Source: Rubinisphaera margarita (GTDB lineage Bacteria; Planctomycetota; Planctomycetia; Planctomycetales; Planctomycetaceae). From it: a DNA stretch of 64,000 nucleotides. Below, one piece after another: positions 10,086-19,322 of the stretch. Location of the stretch: assembly GCF_022267515.1 (NCBI RefSeq), contig NZ_JAKFGB010000015.1, positions 186,001 through 250,000 on the forward strand, written 5' to 3'. How positions within the stretch are numbered: position 1 is the stretch's first letter; every line of letters begins with the position of its first letter. The position numbers were made by a program, and so were the translations under genes. The notes beneath the pieces are model-generated. The model had not been told where the DNA came from, made no database searches, and was given only the letters and a program-made list of their open reading frames with translations.

Positions 10086-10582
10086 CTCTGGTTCCAAATC
10101 TGTCGGGGACCAAGGCGACACGGATGACGCGAGTAGTTTCGGTATCCGTATTCTGTGCGACCTGAGATGAAACGAAAGACCTCTTTTCCCGGGAAAGCAG
10201 GGGAGAATCGCGATCATTTGATCACGTGAGAGGCCGTTGGTCTGGTCAGATTGAGGTCCCGAAATGGGACCGAAAACATTCTCCGGTTCCGTCGCGGTTT
10301 TTGTCGTCCTCTGTGAACGTTCCGTGAAGGCATCTGGCTCGTTCTGTTAAGGTTCGATGAATTCACAATCAGTCTGCTAACGATCGCGGATTTGAGCCGA
10401 CAGTTCACTTGAGCTCGCCCGGGACGATCTGTAATTCAGTCATCTCGCGATTCTTCCAAGCCTCCCGGTGGTACTGAAGTGCCCGGGCTCCGAATGAGGA
10501 TTTCACGACGTTAGGGATCCCATCGGCCAGTGAACTCGGCCGGAGAGATCAAATTGAAAAGGACACGTTCCAGGTAAGTACG
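10086..10582. other. Gene-free spacer between the permease and the pilin-like gene
   Basis: About 500 bases without a credible gene, lying between two divergent genes, so it should hold both promoters. I do not see a clear -35/-10 pair on either strand. The stretch before the pilin start is purine-rich (10540-10580). The reading frames present code for basic, low-complexity peptides and have no support. Confidence 0.5.
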
Positions 10583-11557
<975 letters not shown>

Positions 11558-11622
11558 GAGCAAATTCAGCATGGCCGGGAGATTGCCGCCCATGCGACTG
11601 CAGGCGAAGCATGAAAATGCTC
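11558..11622. repeat. Palindromic repeat, family D (GAGCAAATTC ... TGCTC)
   Basis: Starts right after the stop codon of the pilin gene: GAGCAAATTC, an inner part with CATGG/CCATG, then CGACTGCAGGCGAAGC and ATGAAAATGCTC. The outer ends GAGCA and TGCTC pair. A related, more regular copy in the opposite direction lies at 47889-47932. It may work as the transcript end of the pilin gene. Confidence 0.65.
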
Positions 11623-11733
11623 TAAGAGCGGATTGCTGTCTGTAAGCCCGCGTTTCAGCGAAGTTGTGCCTGAGACGCCGCGATAGGGGACGGAACGGAA
11701 TGAATCGTCCCTCAGTCAGAAGCCGAAACATGC

Positions 11734-11757
11734 CCGGGCCCACCGACGGCTCGGGCC
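11734..11757 (+). terminator. Possible hairpin terminator before the lipoprotein gene
   Basis: GCCCG ... CGGGC around 11734-11757 with a 15-base loop (an alternative pairing uses two GGGCCC blocks), followed by TGTTTCTG. The U-run is poor, so this could be a hairpin in the leader of the next gene instead of a terminator. It lies 100 bases before the lipoprotein start. Confidence 0.3.
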
Positions 11758-11860
11758 CTGTTTCTGACCGCTTTGCTTATTTCCTAACCCTCGCGCATCT
11801 GATGGGAGATTCGCACTCCATCCGGCGCGTCTTGAGATCCATGACAGGTGAGTTGAGATC

Positions 11861-12325
11861 ATGCGAAACATCGCAGCACTGAAGAGCGTTATTGTGTTCG
11901 CCGCCCTGGTCCTGTGTGGCTGTGGCGGATCTGGCGATCAGCCGGAACTGGGACTGGTCAGCGGGACTGTTCGTTTTGAAGGGACGCCGCTGCCGGGAGC
12001 CGTCGTCACATTCATGCCGGAAGCCGGTCGTCCCGCTTCGGGCGTCACCGATATGCGGGGCGTCTATGAGTTGACCTACATTCGCGATACGAAGGGCTGC
12101 AAGATCGGCCCGGCCCGGGTTTCGATCGCCGCCAACGCCGAAGGCGGAGATGAAATGGAACTCGAAGGGGATGACGTCGATCAGTCGCAGCACACCATCA
12201 ACGCGGATGGAATCCCCGCTCGTTACAACGACGAGACGGAACTGACGGCCGACGTCAAGCCAGGCGAAAATACGTTCGACTTTGACTTGGAGAAGGAGAC
12301 GAAGAGAGTCAGTAAGCGGTTCTAG
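11861..12325 (+). CDS. Lipoprotein with carboxypeptidase-regulatory-like domain
   Basis: A 154-residue exported lipoprotein. The N-terminal leader (residues 1-19) ends in a lipobox-like 'LVLCGC', so the lipid should be attached to a Cys near residue 21. The rest, 'VSGTVRFEGTPLPGAVVTFMPEAGRPASGVTDMRGVYELTYI', is a carboxypeptidase regulatory-like / transthyretin-type beta-sandwich with the usual G.V...G.P..GA.V.F..........T...G.Y motif. A partner role is inferred from the constant placement of such genes after DUF1559 pilin-like genes. The C-terminus is acidic then basic, and the gene is convergent with the DUF1801 gene. Confidence 0.9.
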   Translation: MRNIAALKSVIVFAALVLCGCGGSGDQPELGLVSGTVRFEGTPLPGAVVTFMPEAGRPASGVTDMRGVYELTYIRDTKGCKIGPARVSIAANAEGGDEMELEGDDVDQSQHTINADGIPARYNDETELTADVKPGENTFDFDLEKETKRVSKRF

Positions 12326-12355
12326 AACGATAGGCAATGACCGTCGCTCGACAGA

Positions 12356-13252
12356 CTACGGAGTCCAGCCGGGCAGAATCGCGGCCTGTTGGACCCAGTG
12401 AATGAACTGGCCCTCGTCGAACGGCTTGTTTTCATAGATGTCGATCCAACGGGACTCCTGACTGCGTTCAGTACCCCCAGGTGGAAGCGGCTCCAGCGAC
12501 GTGCCGGCGAAGAAGGTGACTTTGACGTACTTCGTCAGACAGTGGAACGACAGGAACCAGCCCTCCCCTTCGATGCCGTAGAAGGGGGAGTTCCAGCGCA
12601 CCGCCTTGGTGACATTCGGGACGGCCTGGACGATGAGTTCGTCGAGTCGCCGTCCCAGGTCGCTTTTCCAGCCGGGCATGGCAGCGATGTAGGCTTGCAC
12701 CGGAGCATCGCCGTCGGCTTTGGCGATTTGGGGATTGCCGCCGGAGAGCAGGACCACTGGTTCCGCTGTTGTCTGATCACTCGTGGAATCGGTCTTCTTC
12801 CGCGATGTGGTCGCTGAGTTCTTCGCCTTTCCGACAGCCTTCGAGGTGTTGAACGCGATCGCTTCGCGGATCAGAGCTTTCAAGGCGCGAGCGTTAACCT
12901 TATCGCCTTCATGAAAATCGATCGCGCGGCGTGTCTTCCCCTCCAGGCTCGCATTGAACAGGCCGGTCGGATCCTTCAGGGAGGCCCCGTGGGCGAACGT
13001 CATTTTCACCGCCTGCCTGTAGGTCTCGCCGGTGCAGAGGATGCCGTTGTACGACCACGTCGGCATGCCGCGCCACTTCCATTCCTCGACGATGTCGGGG
13101 TTTGTTTGTCGGACGACGTCGCGAATGCGGGCCAGGGTCTCACCCCGCCAGTCGCCGAGTTCGGCAATTCGTTGATCGATCAATTCCGCTGGCGTCGACG
13201 CACTGATCGACGCTTCCGATTTCGTTGTCGCGGTCCTGGCTGACTTTTTCAT
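12356..13252 (-). CDS. Protein with two DUF1801 domains in tandem
   Basis: A 298-residue protein made of two DUF1801 (YdhG-like) domains joined by a Lys/Thr/Ser-rich linker. The N-terminal domain runs from about residue 22 to 125 ('IRDVVRQTNPDIVEEWKWRGMPTWSYNGILCTGETYRQAVKMTF') and the C-terminal one from about 175 to 290 ('IVQAVPNVTKAVRWNSPFYGIEGEGWFLSFHCLTKYVKVTFFAG'). Each is normally a stand-alone protein of about 110-140 residues, so this is a fusion. DUF1801 is related to the frataxin-like YdhG fold and has no settled biochemical function. Start ATG 13252 gives 'MKKSARTATTKSEASIS', a basic linker of low complexity. It follows the DUF4261-like gene by 19 bases on the same strand, so the two are likely co-transcribed. 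Confidence 0.85.
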   Translation of the reverse strand: MKKSARTATTKSEASISASTPAELIDQRIAELGDWRGETLARIRDVVRQTNPDIVEEWKWRGMPTWSYNGILCTGETYRQAVKMTFAHGASLKDPTGLFNASLEGKTRRAIDFHEGDKVNARALKALIREAIAFNTSKAVGKAKNSATTSRKKTDSTSDQTTAEPVVLLSGGNPQIAKADGDAPVQAYIAAMPGWKSDLGRRLDELIVQAVPNVTKAVRWNSPFYGIEGEGWFLSFHCLTKYVKVTFFAGTSLEPLPPGGTERSQESRWIDIYENKPFDEGQFIHWVQQAAILPGWTP

Positions 13253-13271
13253 CGGCGTCCTGAAGCGTCTT

Positions 13272-14006
13272 TCAATTGTTCTCGGCGACCCGGTCGACGT
13301 TGATGAGCCTGTAGCATCCAAAGGGGTTGTGCATCGGACTTTGCGGGTCGAGTTCATCGTCGATCTTCTCCGCGATCACGAACTGCTGTCCGCCCGGCTC
13401 GGCGAAGACGTGGCCGACATCGACCGAAGCTCCACTGCAGATGCCCCGGATGATTTCGACCAGAGCATCCGCGTCTTCGCGGTCCCCGGAGGACCGCATC
13501 GTCAAATTGGGGAATCCCATCACCTGCATACCCATGGTGTAGAACTTTCCTTCGCCCTGAATGATCGAGGTGAAGGCAAAGCTGACCGCATCCGGGCCGC
13601 CATCTTCCGTCATCTGCAACCAGTCCTCGCCAGAGTGTGCCAGCGCACAGTTGTCGATAAAGACGCCGAGTCCGCCCGCGTCCACGATCACACTGGCGGC
13701 TCGCATCATTGCCCGCGCAGCATCCATGGAACCGCCGGGCCCCGTCAGGCCGACGTTCACCGTATAACGGGCAAGTCGTTGTTTCGTGGTGTCGGACAAC
13801 GGACGACGACAGGACGACGCGAAGATGCCCGGGAACTGCTCGTCCGGAAAGAGCGGCGAGAATGCGATCTGCGTGCCATCAGGCAGAACCAGTTCGGCCG
13901 GCGTCATTCGATAACCGGAGGGGAGGCGTTCCAGAAGCTCGCCGGGATGTTCCCAGTCTCCCGGAATACGCAGGGTGATTTCGGGAGTATGATCAGTGCT
14001 GTTCAT
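13272..14006 (-). CDS. Hypothetical protein, possibly DUF4261-like
   Basis: A 244-residue soluble protein without signal peptide or membrane helix. Central segments such as 'MDAARAMMRAASVIVDAGGLGVFIDNCALAHSGEDWLQM' and 'KFYTMGMQVMGFPNLTMRSSGDREDADALVEIIRGICSG' resemble proteins of the DUF4261 type, which carry a conserved 'G....GM..FG.P.....' block, but I am not certain of the family. No catalytic residues can be named. It is probably in a two-gene transcript with the tandem DUF1801 gene, 19 bases downstream. Start ATG 14006 fits a short N-terminus before the first strand. Confidence 0.75.
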   Translation of the reverse strand: MNSTDHTPEITLRIPGDWEHPGELLERLPSGYRMTPAELVLPDGTQIAFSPLFPDEQFPGIFASSCRRPLSDTTKQRLARYTVNVGLTGPGGSMDAARAMMRAASVIVDAGGLGVFIDNCALAHSGEDWLQMTEDGGPDAVSFAFTSIIQGEGKFYTMGMQVMGFPNLTMRSSGDREDADALVEIIRGICSGASVDVGHVFAEPGGQQFVIAEKIDDELDPQSPMHNPFGCYRLINVDRVAENN

Positions 14007-14119
14007 CGTCTATCCGCCGGGCGTGTGTGAGTTCAGGGTGTCTCTCGTCTGAAGGAGACGAGTGTACTGCGCCTGCGGACAGGGTGTCAAAATGAGTTTG
14101 AGCCACGGCTCGGCGAGTC

Positions 14120-15256
14120 TCAGTTCTCCTGTTTTCGTTGTTCTGCAGCCGTTTTGATCGCAGTGCGATTCGCGTGAGTCATGGGCACTTTCTTCATCGT
14201 CTGCACTTCGCCGGAAGGGAAGGACTGCACGGTCAGAGAAACCGTCTTCGCAGGTGGGCGTCCCATGCGGGAAAGGAGTTCGACCAGATCTTCTTCAAAC
14301 CGCATCTGCCAGCGGCTCTCGTACGTCGTGCGGCTGAAGGCCAGAATCTCTTCGACCGGAATATCGTTCAACGCGATGAGCCGATACCACTGCTCGTTGA
14401 TCTCGACTTCCGGCCGATTCTCGTTCCAGCGGACGGCTGAAAACGGAGACAGCTTCGCGAACTCTCCCTCGCGAATCGGTTCCGCTGCCCGGCGGCTCGC
14501 GACATCCGTGGCATACACGATGCCGAGGCAGACCGCGACCATGATGGCCCAGTATACGAACACGGCCCAGCGCGGTGGAACACAGGCGGGCCTGGATAGA
14601 ATCGGGAGGTCTTCCAGATTCTTGTCGGTCGAATCCTCGCCCGATGGTTCTTCGGTCAGCGTTGCCAGCAACTCGTCGAGTTCGCGTCGTTTCGGCTCGT
14701 AGTGTGTTTGCAGGACCCGTTGTGTGATGAAGTGCAGCATCACGAAGATTGCCACGAACAAAACGAGAACGGCGGCGTTCACATCGAAAAGGGCTTCCCC
14801 CCAGTTGCCAGTCTTCAGGTACGCGATATGCACCATCGCGATGAAGATCGGGATCGCCATCGGCAACTCATACCACCAGAGTTGATTCCGCTGCAGCCAG
14901 ATCTGATGGTCGATCATGTTCAACGATTCCCGCGTGCATTGGACGAGTGAATCGCCGGGCTCAGGGTGCGATTCGTTTTGCACGCGGCGAGCGAACAACA
15001 GGAATCCGATGCTCCCCATCATCGCGGGCACCATCAGATACCAGGTCCAGGGAGACCCCGTGGTCAAGCCGAGATAAACCCAGATAGGGACGAGCAGCAG
15101 CAGGGTGCCGACCGTACTGGTTTCATCAAAGAGCATCTCCGCCTGCATGCTTCGCTGATTCTGTTGCAGGAACTTTAGCAGCGCTCCGAAGTCGACTGTC
15201 ATCTGCGGTTGAGCGGCGGTCGATTGCCAGGCTTTCTGGTAGTCATCGGAATTCAT
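14120..15256 (-). CDS. Membrane protein coupled to an ECF sigma factor, with a shared C-terminal domain
   Basis: A 378-residue membrane protein encoded directly after an ECF sigma factor and overlapping it by 14 bases, so translation is coupled; by position it is a candidate anti-sigma factor. It has a cytoplasmic N-terminus (residues 1-50), two helices (about 49-65 and 70-88), two more (about 127-147 and 156-178), then a cytoplasmic stretch and a fifth helix (about 232-250). The last 109 residues (270-378) form a soluble domain that aligns without gaps to the last 107 residues of the serine hydrolase at 16846-18417, about half identical, around 'SPFSAVRWNE', 'FSR..Y...W...FEEDL.ELL.RMG' and 'QT.K.VPMT'. 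No zinc-binding HxxxCxxC motif is seen. That domain I cannot assign to a named family. Confidence 0.85.
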   Translation of the reverse strand: MNSDDYQKAWQSTAAQPQMTVDFGALLKFLQQNQRSMQAEMLFDETSTVGTLLLLVPIWVYLGLTTGSPWTWYLMVPAMMGSIGFLLFARRVQNESHPEPGDSLVQCTRESLNMIDHQIWLQRNQLWWYELPMAIPIFIAMVHIAYLKTGNWGEALFDVNAAVLVLFVAIFVMLHFITQRVLQTHYEPKRRELDELLATLTEEPSGEDSTDKNLEDLPILSRPACVPPRWAVFVYWAIMVAVCLGIVYATDVASRRAAEPIREGEFAKLSPFSAVRWNENRPEVEINEQWYRLIALNDIPVEEILAFSRTTYESRWQMRFEEDLVELLSRMGRPPAKTVSLTVQSFPSGEVQTMKKVPMTHANRTAIKTAAEQRKQEN

Positions 15257-15770
15257 GGGAGCCTCCCGTCATTAATTCGCTCAACGATCTTCGGGCCCGA
15301 TGCAATTTCACGCCGACGTGGTTCTCGGAAATTCCGAGGACTTCCGCCATCTCGCGATAGCTCAGTTCATCGAGATAAAGCAGAATCAGAGCCGCCTCCG
15401 CTTTCGGCAACTGGCGGATTGCCTGATACAGTCGCTCCACGATTTCTCGGTGCTGAGCCTGCTCGACGCTATCGGAGTCGGGCGTCGCCACGGCATGAAT
15501 TTCCAGCAACGGCTGTTGCGAAGTCCGTCGAGGCCGATCGTTCCGTTTCCAGTTCATCGCCGTATGCAGAGCCACGCGATAGAACCAGGTCGCGACGTTG
15601 GCCCGCCCCTCAAAATTCGGCAGCGACCGCCACGCCTGAAGCAGGATTTCCTGAGCAAGATCCTGACTGTCCTCACTGGTGAGGGTGTAAGCCCGCGCGA
15701 CCTTCATGACTGCCGAACTATGCTCGTCCAGCCATGACAGAAACTGCGCGTTGTGATCCGATTCAGCCAA
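15243..15770 (-). CDS. ECF-type RNA polymerase sigma factor
   Basis: A 175-residue extracytoplasmic-function sigma factor with regions 2 and 4. Region 2 contains 'TLTSEDSQDLAQEILLQAWRSLPNFEGRANVATWFYRVALHTAMNWKR', with the usual D.A.D..QE....W and W.Y.IA.N....R patterns for -10 recognition. Region 4 holds the helix-turn-helix 'LPKAEAALILLYLDELSYREMAEVLGISENHVGVKLHRARRSL'. It directs RNA polymerase to a small regulon. Its gene overlaps the downstream membrane protein, the usual sigma/anti-sigma arrangement. There is no obvious consensus promoter in the 143-base gap upstream. Confidence 0.95.
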   Translation of the reverse strand: MAESDHNAQFLSWLDEHSSAVMKVARAYTLTSEDSQDLAQEILLQAWRSLPNFEGRANVATWFYRVALHTAMNWKRNDRPRRTSQQPLLEIHAVATPDSDSVEQAQHREIVERLYQAIRQLPKAEAALILLYLDELSYREMAEVLGISENHVGVKLHRARRSLSELMTGGSHEFR

Positions 15771-15913
15771 TGCAAATCCTCGCTTCCTGCAGGATTGGTC
15801 ACGCGGGCAGGAAGAACCTTACAGGATTTGGCAGAATTGTTGTGAGTATGTGAATCGAGCTGCGCGACAAGACGGAACTATGGAACCAGAAGGCGAGCGA
15901 TGAGGACCTCCGC

Positions 15914-16582
15914 TCACGCCGGATACTGGAGCACCTGTCGGATCGGGCGTTTGATGAGTTGATAGGTCATGCCGCCCAGCGTGATCGCGGCCAGGGTGCC
16001 GACGATGATCGACATCCAGACCGGGCCGATCTGATAGCCGATTGTGTTCATCAGCTGCTTCATGCCCGAGCGGCGTCCGCTCGCTTCGTAGTTCGGTTCG
16101 CAGATGGCGGTGAACCAGATGAAGAATCCGCCGATGACCGCGATCACCGAGACGATAAACAGCGGCCCCTGAATCACCGACCAGGCGTCGGCTTCTTCTT
16201 CACTTTCCACGCCGCCGAGATGCGTTTTCATCGCGGCGAAGATCTGCTCCTGTTCCTTGCCTTCCGGAACCTTGATCTTCTTCCCGTCGCGATCGAACAG
16301 CGACAGCTGCCACAGATCTTTCGAGTAGGTCGCTTTCGAGATGTCTCCCGGAGCATAATGCGTCGCCTGGGGCGACTCCCGCAAAAGGACTGCAGCGTCT
16401 CCGGGCGAGCTTTCAGCCGCGGCGACCAGATTCTCCCACTGCGAGTGATCTTTCATCTTACGAACGAGCGTGACCCCCACCGGCGAGACATAGGCGATAT
16501 GATATTTCTTGTCGTCGCCGATCCCATTTTGCCAGGAAACCAGGGTTCCAACGGTCGTCGCCTCAGTCGTCGCGCTCGTCAT
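15914..16582 (-). CDS. Hypothetical membrane protein
   Basis: A 222-residue protein with a soluble N-terminal part of about 135 residues and two transmembrane helices at the C-terminal side (about 139-157 and 190-210), followed by a short basic tail. The N-terminal part contains a 'GDDKKYHIAYVSPVGVTLVRKM' strand pair and a Lys-rich stretch 'DRDGKKIKVPEGKEQEQIF'; I do not recognise the fold. It lies between the sigma factor and the serine hydrolase but faces away from the latter. No function can be proposed from sequence. Confidence 0.7.
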   Translation of the reverse strand: MTSATTEATTVGTLVSWQNGIGDDKKYHIAYVSPVGVTLVRKMKDHSQWENLVAAAESSPGDAAVLLRESPQATHYAPGDISKATYSKDLWQLSLFDRDGKKIKVPEGKEQEQIFAAMKTHLGGVESEEEADAWSVIQGPLFIVSVIAVIGGFFIWFTAICEPNYEASGRRSGMKQLMNTIGYQIGPVWMSIIVGTLAAITLGGMTYQLIKRPIRQVLQYPA

Positions 16583-16845
16583 CGGGGGCTTCTCCGCATA
16601 AAGGGTGTTTGATCGGTTATTGTGGGGCAGGCGAACGAGATTTGCAACGACGCTCTGTGAATTTGCCGGGAAAAAGCAGACCTTCTCGAGGCAATGCTGA
16701 TGCCGACCTTTCAGGTGGATTCCGCGTCTGCTGATTGAGATTTCTTTCTGAGAAACTGAATGGATGCCGTAATATTTGAATCCGAGCAGCTACGAATTCG
16801 TTGAACCACGTTGACGCATTACGCGGAAACACCCCGGAGAGTGAC

Positions 16846-18417
16846 ATGTCGAACGCTGCCTCTCGCTCCCCCTTTTCTCGAAGGCGAAACGCTGTGCATT
16901 TCCTCTTCTTCAACACGTTGGGAGTCGTGCTGCTTCTGGCGGCTGGTGGCAGTTTTTATGTGGCGTGGGCGGAAGACTCTACAGAACGTGAGGTCCGGGC
17001 CGAGACGTTCGCAGGGTTAGCGGAGCAACTTCGTCAGGAGCAGAAACTCGTCGGACTGGCCGGCATGGTAATGGTCGATGGCTCGGTCACCGAATCGGCA
17101 GCCGATGGCGAGCGGAAGACCGGGAGTGGAGTCGCGGTTGAAGTCGGCGATGAATGGCATTTGGGCTCGATCACCAAATCGATTACCGCGACGATGATCG
17201 CGAGACTCATCGAAAAGGGACAACTGGAGTGGACGGATACGGTTGCCGAGCACTTCCCGGAAGCCGCGATCCATGAAGACTGGCGAGACGTCACGCTCCG
17301 CCAGCTGCTGACGCATACCTCGGGCGCGAGGGCGAACTTTTCAATCGGCGTGCGGATGCTGCATCCCTCTCTGGAGGTCGAATGCACGGCTGAGCGGAAG
17401 AAGGCGGTGCTGGCTGTGCTCGCGAAGAAGCCCGCGACTGATCCCGGTGAGACGTTCGTCTATTCCAACGTTGGTTACACCATCGCCGGGGCCATTGCCG
17501 AACAGGCGACCGGAGAAGGCTGGGAAGATCTCGTGCGGCGGGAAGTCTTTGAACCACTGGAGTTGACCCAGGCGGGGTTCGGGCCTCCAAAGAGTTCCAC
17601 CGAAGACGTCGAGCAGCCGGTCGGTCATGTGAAGGCCTTCTTCTGGAAAACCGCGATGGACGACTCGGCGGACAACACGCCGATCATCGGCCCCGCCGGC
17701 ACGGTTCGCATGACTTTGAAGGAGCTTTGCACGTACGGCTCGGCTCATCTGCAGGGAGAACTTGGTGGCGACATGCTGCTGGCTCCAGAAACCTGGCAGG
17801 AGCTGCATCGGCCCGAGCTGAACAACTACGCCTGCGGCTGGGTGAAGAAAGAGGCCGGCTGGGAGATCCCGCACACACTTTACTGGCACAACGGCTCGAA
17901 CACGATGTGGTACGCCCTGCTCGTTGTCATTCCGGGGAAGAACATGGTCGTTGCCGTGGCATCCAACGATGGCGACATCCCCAGAGCCGAAGCAGCGGCC
18001 TGGGAACTGGTCAACCTGAGCGCCCGAAAGGTAAAGCCCGAGCTCGACGCCGAACTGCGTCGCGATCTGCCGAGTGCCGCCTATCCGAAGCGATCCCCCT
18101 TCGCCGCAGTTCGCTGGAACGAAGATGAGCCCGAAGTTCGGATTGATGGGGACTGGTTCAAGCTGGTTTCAATCGACGGTCATCCGACCGGCCAGCTGCT
18201 CCGCTTCAGTCGCGAACGCTACGAAGAAAAATGGCGAAAGCGGTTCGAGGAAGATCTGTTCGAACTGCTGGCCCGAATGGGGCATGAGCCGGGCGAGACC
18301 GTTGACCTGGTCGTTCAGGCTCCCGACGCCGAGGAAATGCAAACGCTCAAAGAGGTGCCGATGACTGAAGAGAACCGGAAAGCCATTCGGGCGGCTGTTC
18401 AGAGAAAAGAGCCGTGA
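16846..18417 (+). CDS. Serine hydrolase (class C beta-lactamase/D-Ala-D-Ala peptidase type) with extra C-terminal domain
   Basis: A 523-residue membrane-anchored hydrolase. After a basic N-terminus and one helix (about residues 18-40) comes a penicillin-binding-type domain. The SxxK motif is SITK (108-111), the second motif is YSN (206-208), and a late 'HNGS' supplies the third motif position. Such proteins act as D-Ala-D-Ala peptidases or esterases outside the membrane. The last 107 residues (417-523) are an added domain that matches, gap-free, the C-terminus of the membrane protein at 14120-15256. The start is ATG 16846, with GGAGAG just upstream; an in-frame TTG at 16801 adds 15 residues. 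It is followed by the RibD-type reductase gene after 88 bases. Confidence 0.9.
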   Translation: MSNAASRSPFSRRRNAVHFLFFNTLGVVLLLAAGGSFYVAWAEDSTEREVRAETFAGLAEQLRQEQKLVGLAGMVMVDGSVTESAADGERKTGSGVAVEVGDEWHLGSITKSITATMIARLIEKGQLEWTDTVAEHFPEAAIHEDWRDVTLRQLLTHTSGARANFSIGVRMLHPSLEVECTAERKKAVLAVLAKKPATDPGETFVYSNVGYTIAGAIAEQATGEGWEDLVRREVFEPLELTQAGFGPPKSSTEDVEQPVGHVKAFFWKTAMDDSADNTPIIGPAGTVRMTLKELCTYGSAHLQGELGGDMLLAPETWQELHRPELNNYACGWVKKEAGWEIPHTLYWHNGSNTMWYALLVVIPGKNMVVAVASNDGDIPRAEAAAWELVNLSARKVKPELDAELRRDLPSAAYPKRSPFAAVRWNEDEPEVRIDGDWFKLVSIDGHPTGQLLRFSRERYEEKWRKRFEEDLFELLARMGHEPGETVDLVVQAPDAEEMQTLKEVPMTEENRKAIRAAVQRKEP

Positions 18418-18505
18418 ATCCGCCACCCCTCACTGGCGAGTCATCGCCTGTCTGAGGTCGATTCTGCCCCTACGGATGCTCCAGGAAGAAAGAGGATCAG
18501 GAGAG

Positions 18506-19057
18506 ATGAGCAAGGTTCAGTATTACACCGCGTCGAGCCTCGATGGATTCATTGCCACGAAGGAGCATTATCTTGACTGGCTGCTGCAGTTCGGGGAGGG
18601 AGCGGAGACCGATTACGAATCGTTCATTGCCGATGTCGGCGCGCTGGCGATGGGATCGCATACGTATGAATGGGTGGTGAAGCATCTGGAGGAATCGGGA
18701 ACGGCCTGGCCGTACAGTCAACCGGCGTGGATCTTCTCCACGCGGGAGCTCGATCCTGTCGCTGGTGCGGACGTTCGATTTGTTCGCGGTGATGTCGAAC
18801 CGATTTTTCGTGACATGCAGGCTGCTGCGAACGGAAAGAACATCTGGATCGTCGGTGGCGGTGAACTGGCGGGCAAATTCCACGATGCCGGTCTGCTCGA
18901 TGAACTCTTCGTACAGATTACGCCGGTTACCCTCGGGGCCGGTTGTCCGGTTCTGCCCCGCAATATCACAACGCCTCCGCTGCGACTGCGCGGCTCGAAA
19001 CAGTTCGGAAACGTCTTCGTGGAACTCCATTACGAAGTCCCACGAAGGACGCATTGA
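18506..19057 (+). CDS. RibD C-terminal / dihydrofolate reductase-like protein
   Basis: A 183-residue protein of the dihydrofolate reductase-like RibD C-terminal family, which reduces pterin- or flavin-related substrates with NADPH. The start 'MSKVQYYTASSLDGFIA' is typical of YyaP/YwjB-type members, with 'ASSLDGFIA' forming the first strand and substrate loop. 'IWIVGGGELAGKFHDAGLLDELFVQITPVTLGAGCPVLP' covers the NADPH-binding GG.... block. Start ATG 18506 is preceded by AGGAGAG. These stand-alone members, unlike riboflavin RibD, have no deaminase domain. No riboflavin genes are near. They are often seen near SRPBCC and DUF1801 proteins, as here. Confidence 0.9.
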   Translation: MSKVQYYTASSLDGFIATKEHYLDWLLQFGEGAETDYESFIADVGALAMGSHTYEWVVKHLEESGTAWPYSQPAWIFSTRELDPVAGADVRFVRGDVEPIFRDMQAAANGKNIWIVGGGELAGKFHDAGLLDELFVQITPVTLGAGCPVLPRNITTPPLRLRGSKQFGNVFVELHYEVPRRTH

Positions 19058-19058
19058 C

Positions 19059-19244
19059 TTAAACCGCCGTGGCGACACCCACGCCGAGAAGAATCATCGC
19101 GAACAGAATCAAGGCGATGACGAGGAAGATCGCAAACAGCACTTTGGCGATTGTTGCCGCCCCGGCTGCGATGTTCGTGAAGCCGAGTGCTCCGGCGATG
19201 ACGGAAACTACGAGGGCGATGATCGCCCAGAACAGTAAATCCAT
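19059..19244 (-). CDS. DUF1328 small membrane protein
   Basis: A 61-residue, almost wholly hydrophobic protein with two transmembrane helices, matching DUF1328 (YtjA-like): 'MDLLFWAIIALVVSVIAGALGFTNIAAGAATIAKVLFAIFLV'. The start is ATG 19244 with GGAG eight bases upstream; a longer frame to 19313 exists but begins with polar sequence. Function is unknown; small DUF1328 proteins are frequent in stress-induced operons. It ends two bases after the reductase on the other strand. Confidence 0.9.
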   Translation of the reverse strand: MDLLFWAIIALVVSVIAGALGFTNIAAGAATIAKVLFAIFLVIALILFAMILLGVGVATAV

Positions 19245-19322
19245 GATGTCGCTCCTTGTGTGAAACCTGTTGATGCCAGTGACCAGACGAGCAACTGGCA
19301 TGCCAGATTTCAAAGAACGACT

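Noticed and set aside
10214..10408. A 64-codon frame in the spacer before the pilin gene
   Set aside because: Basic low-complexity sequence and no ribosome site.
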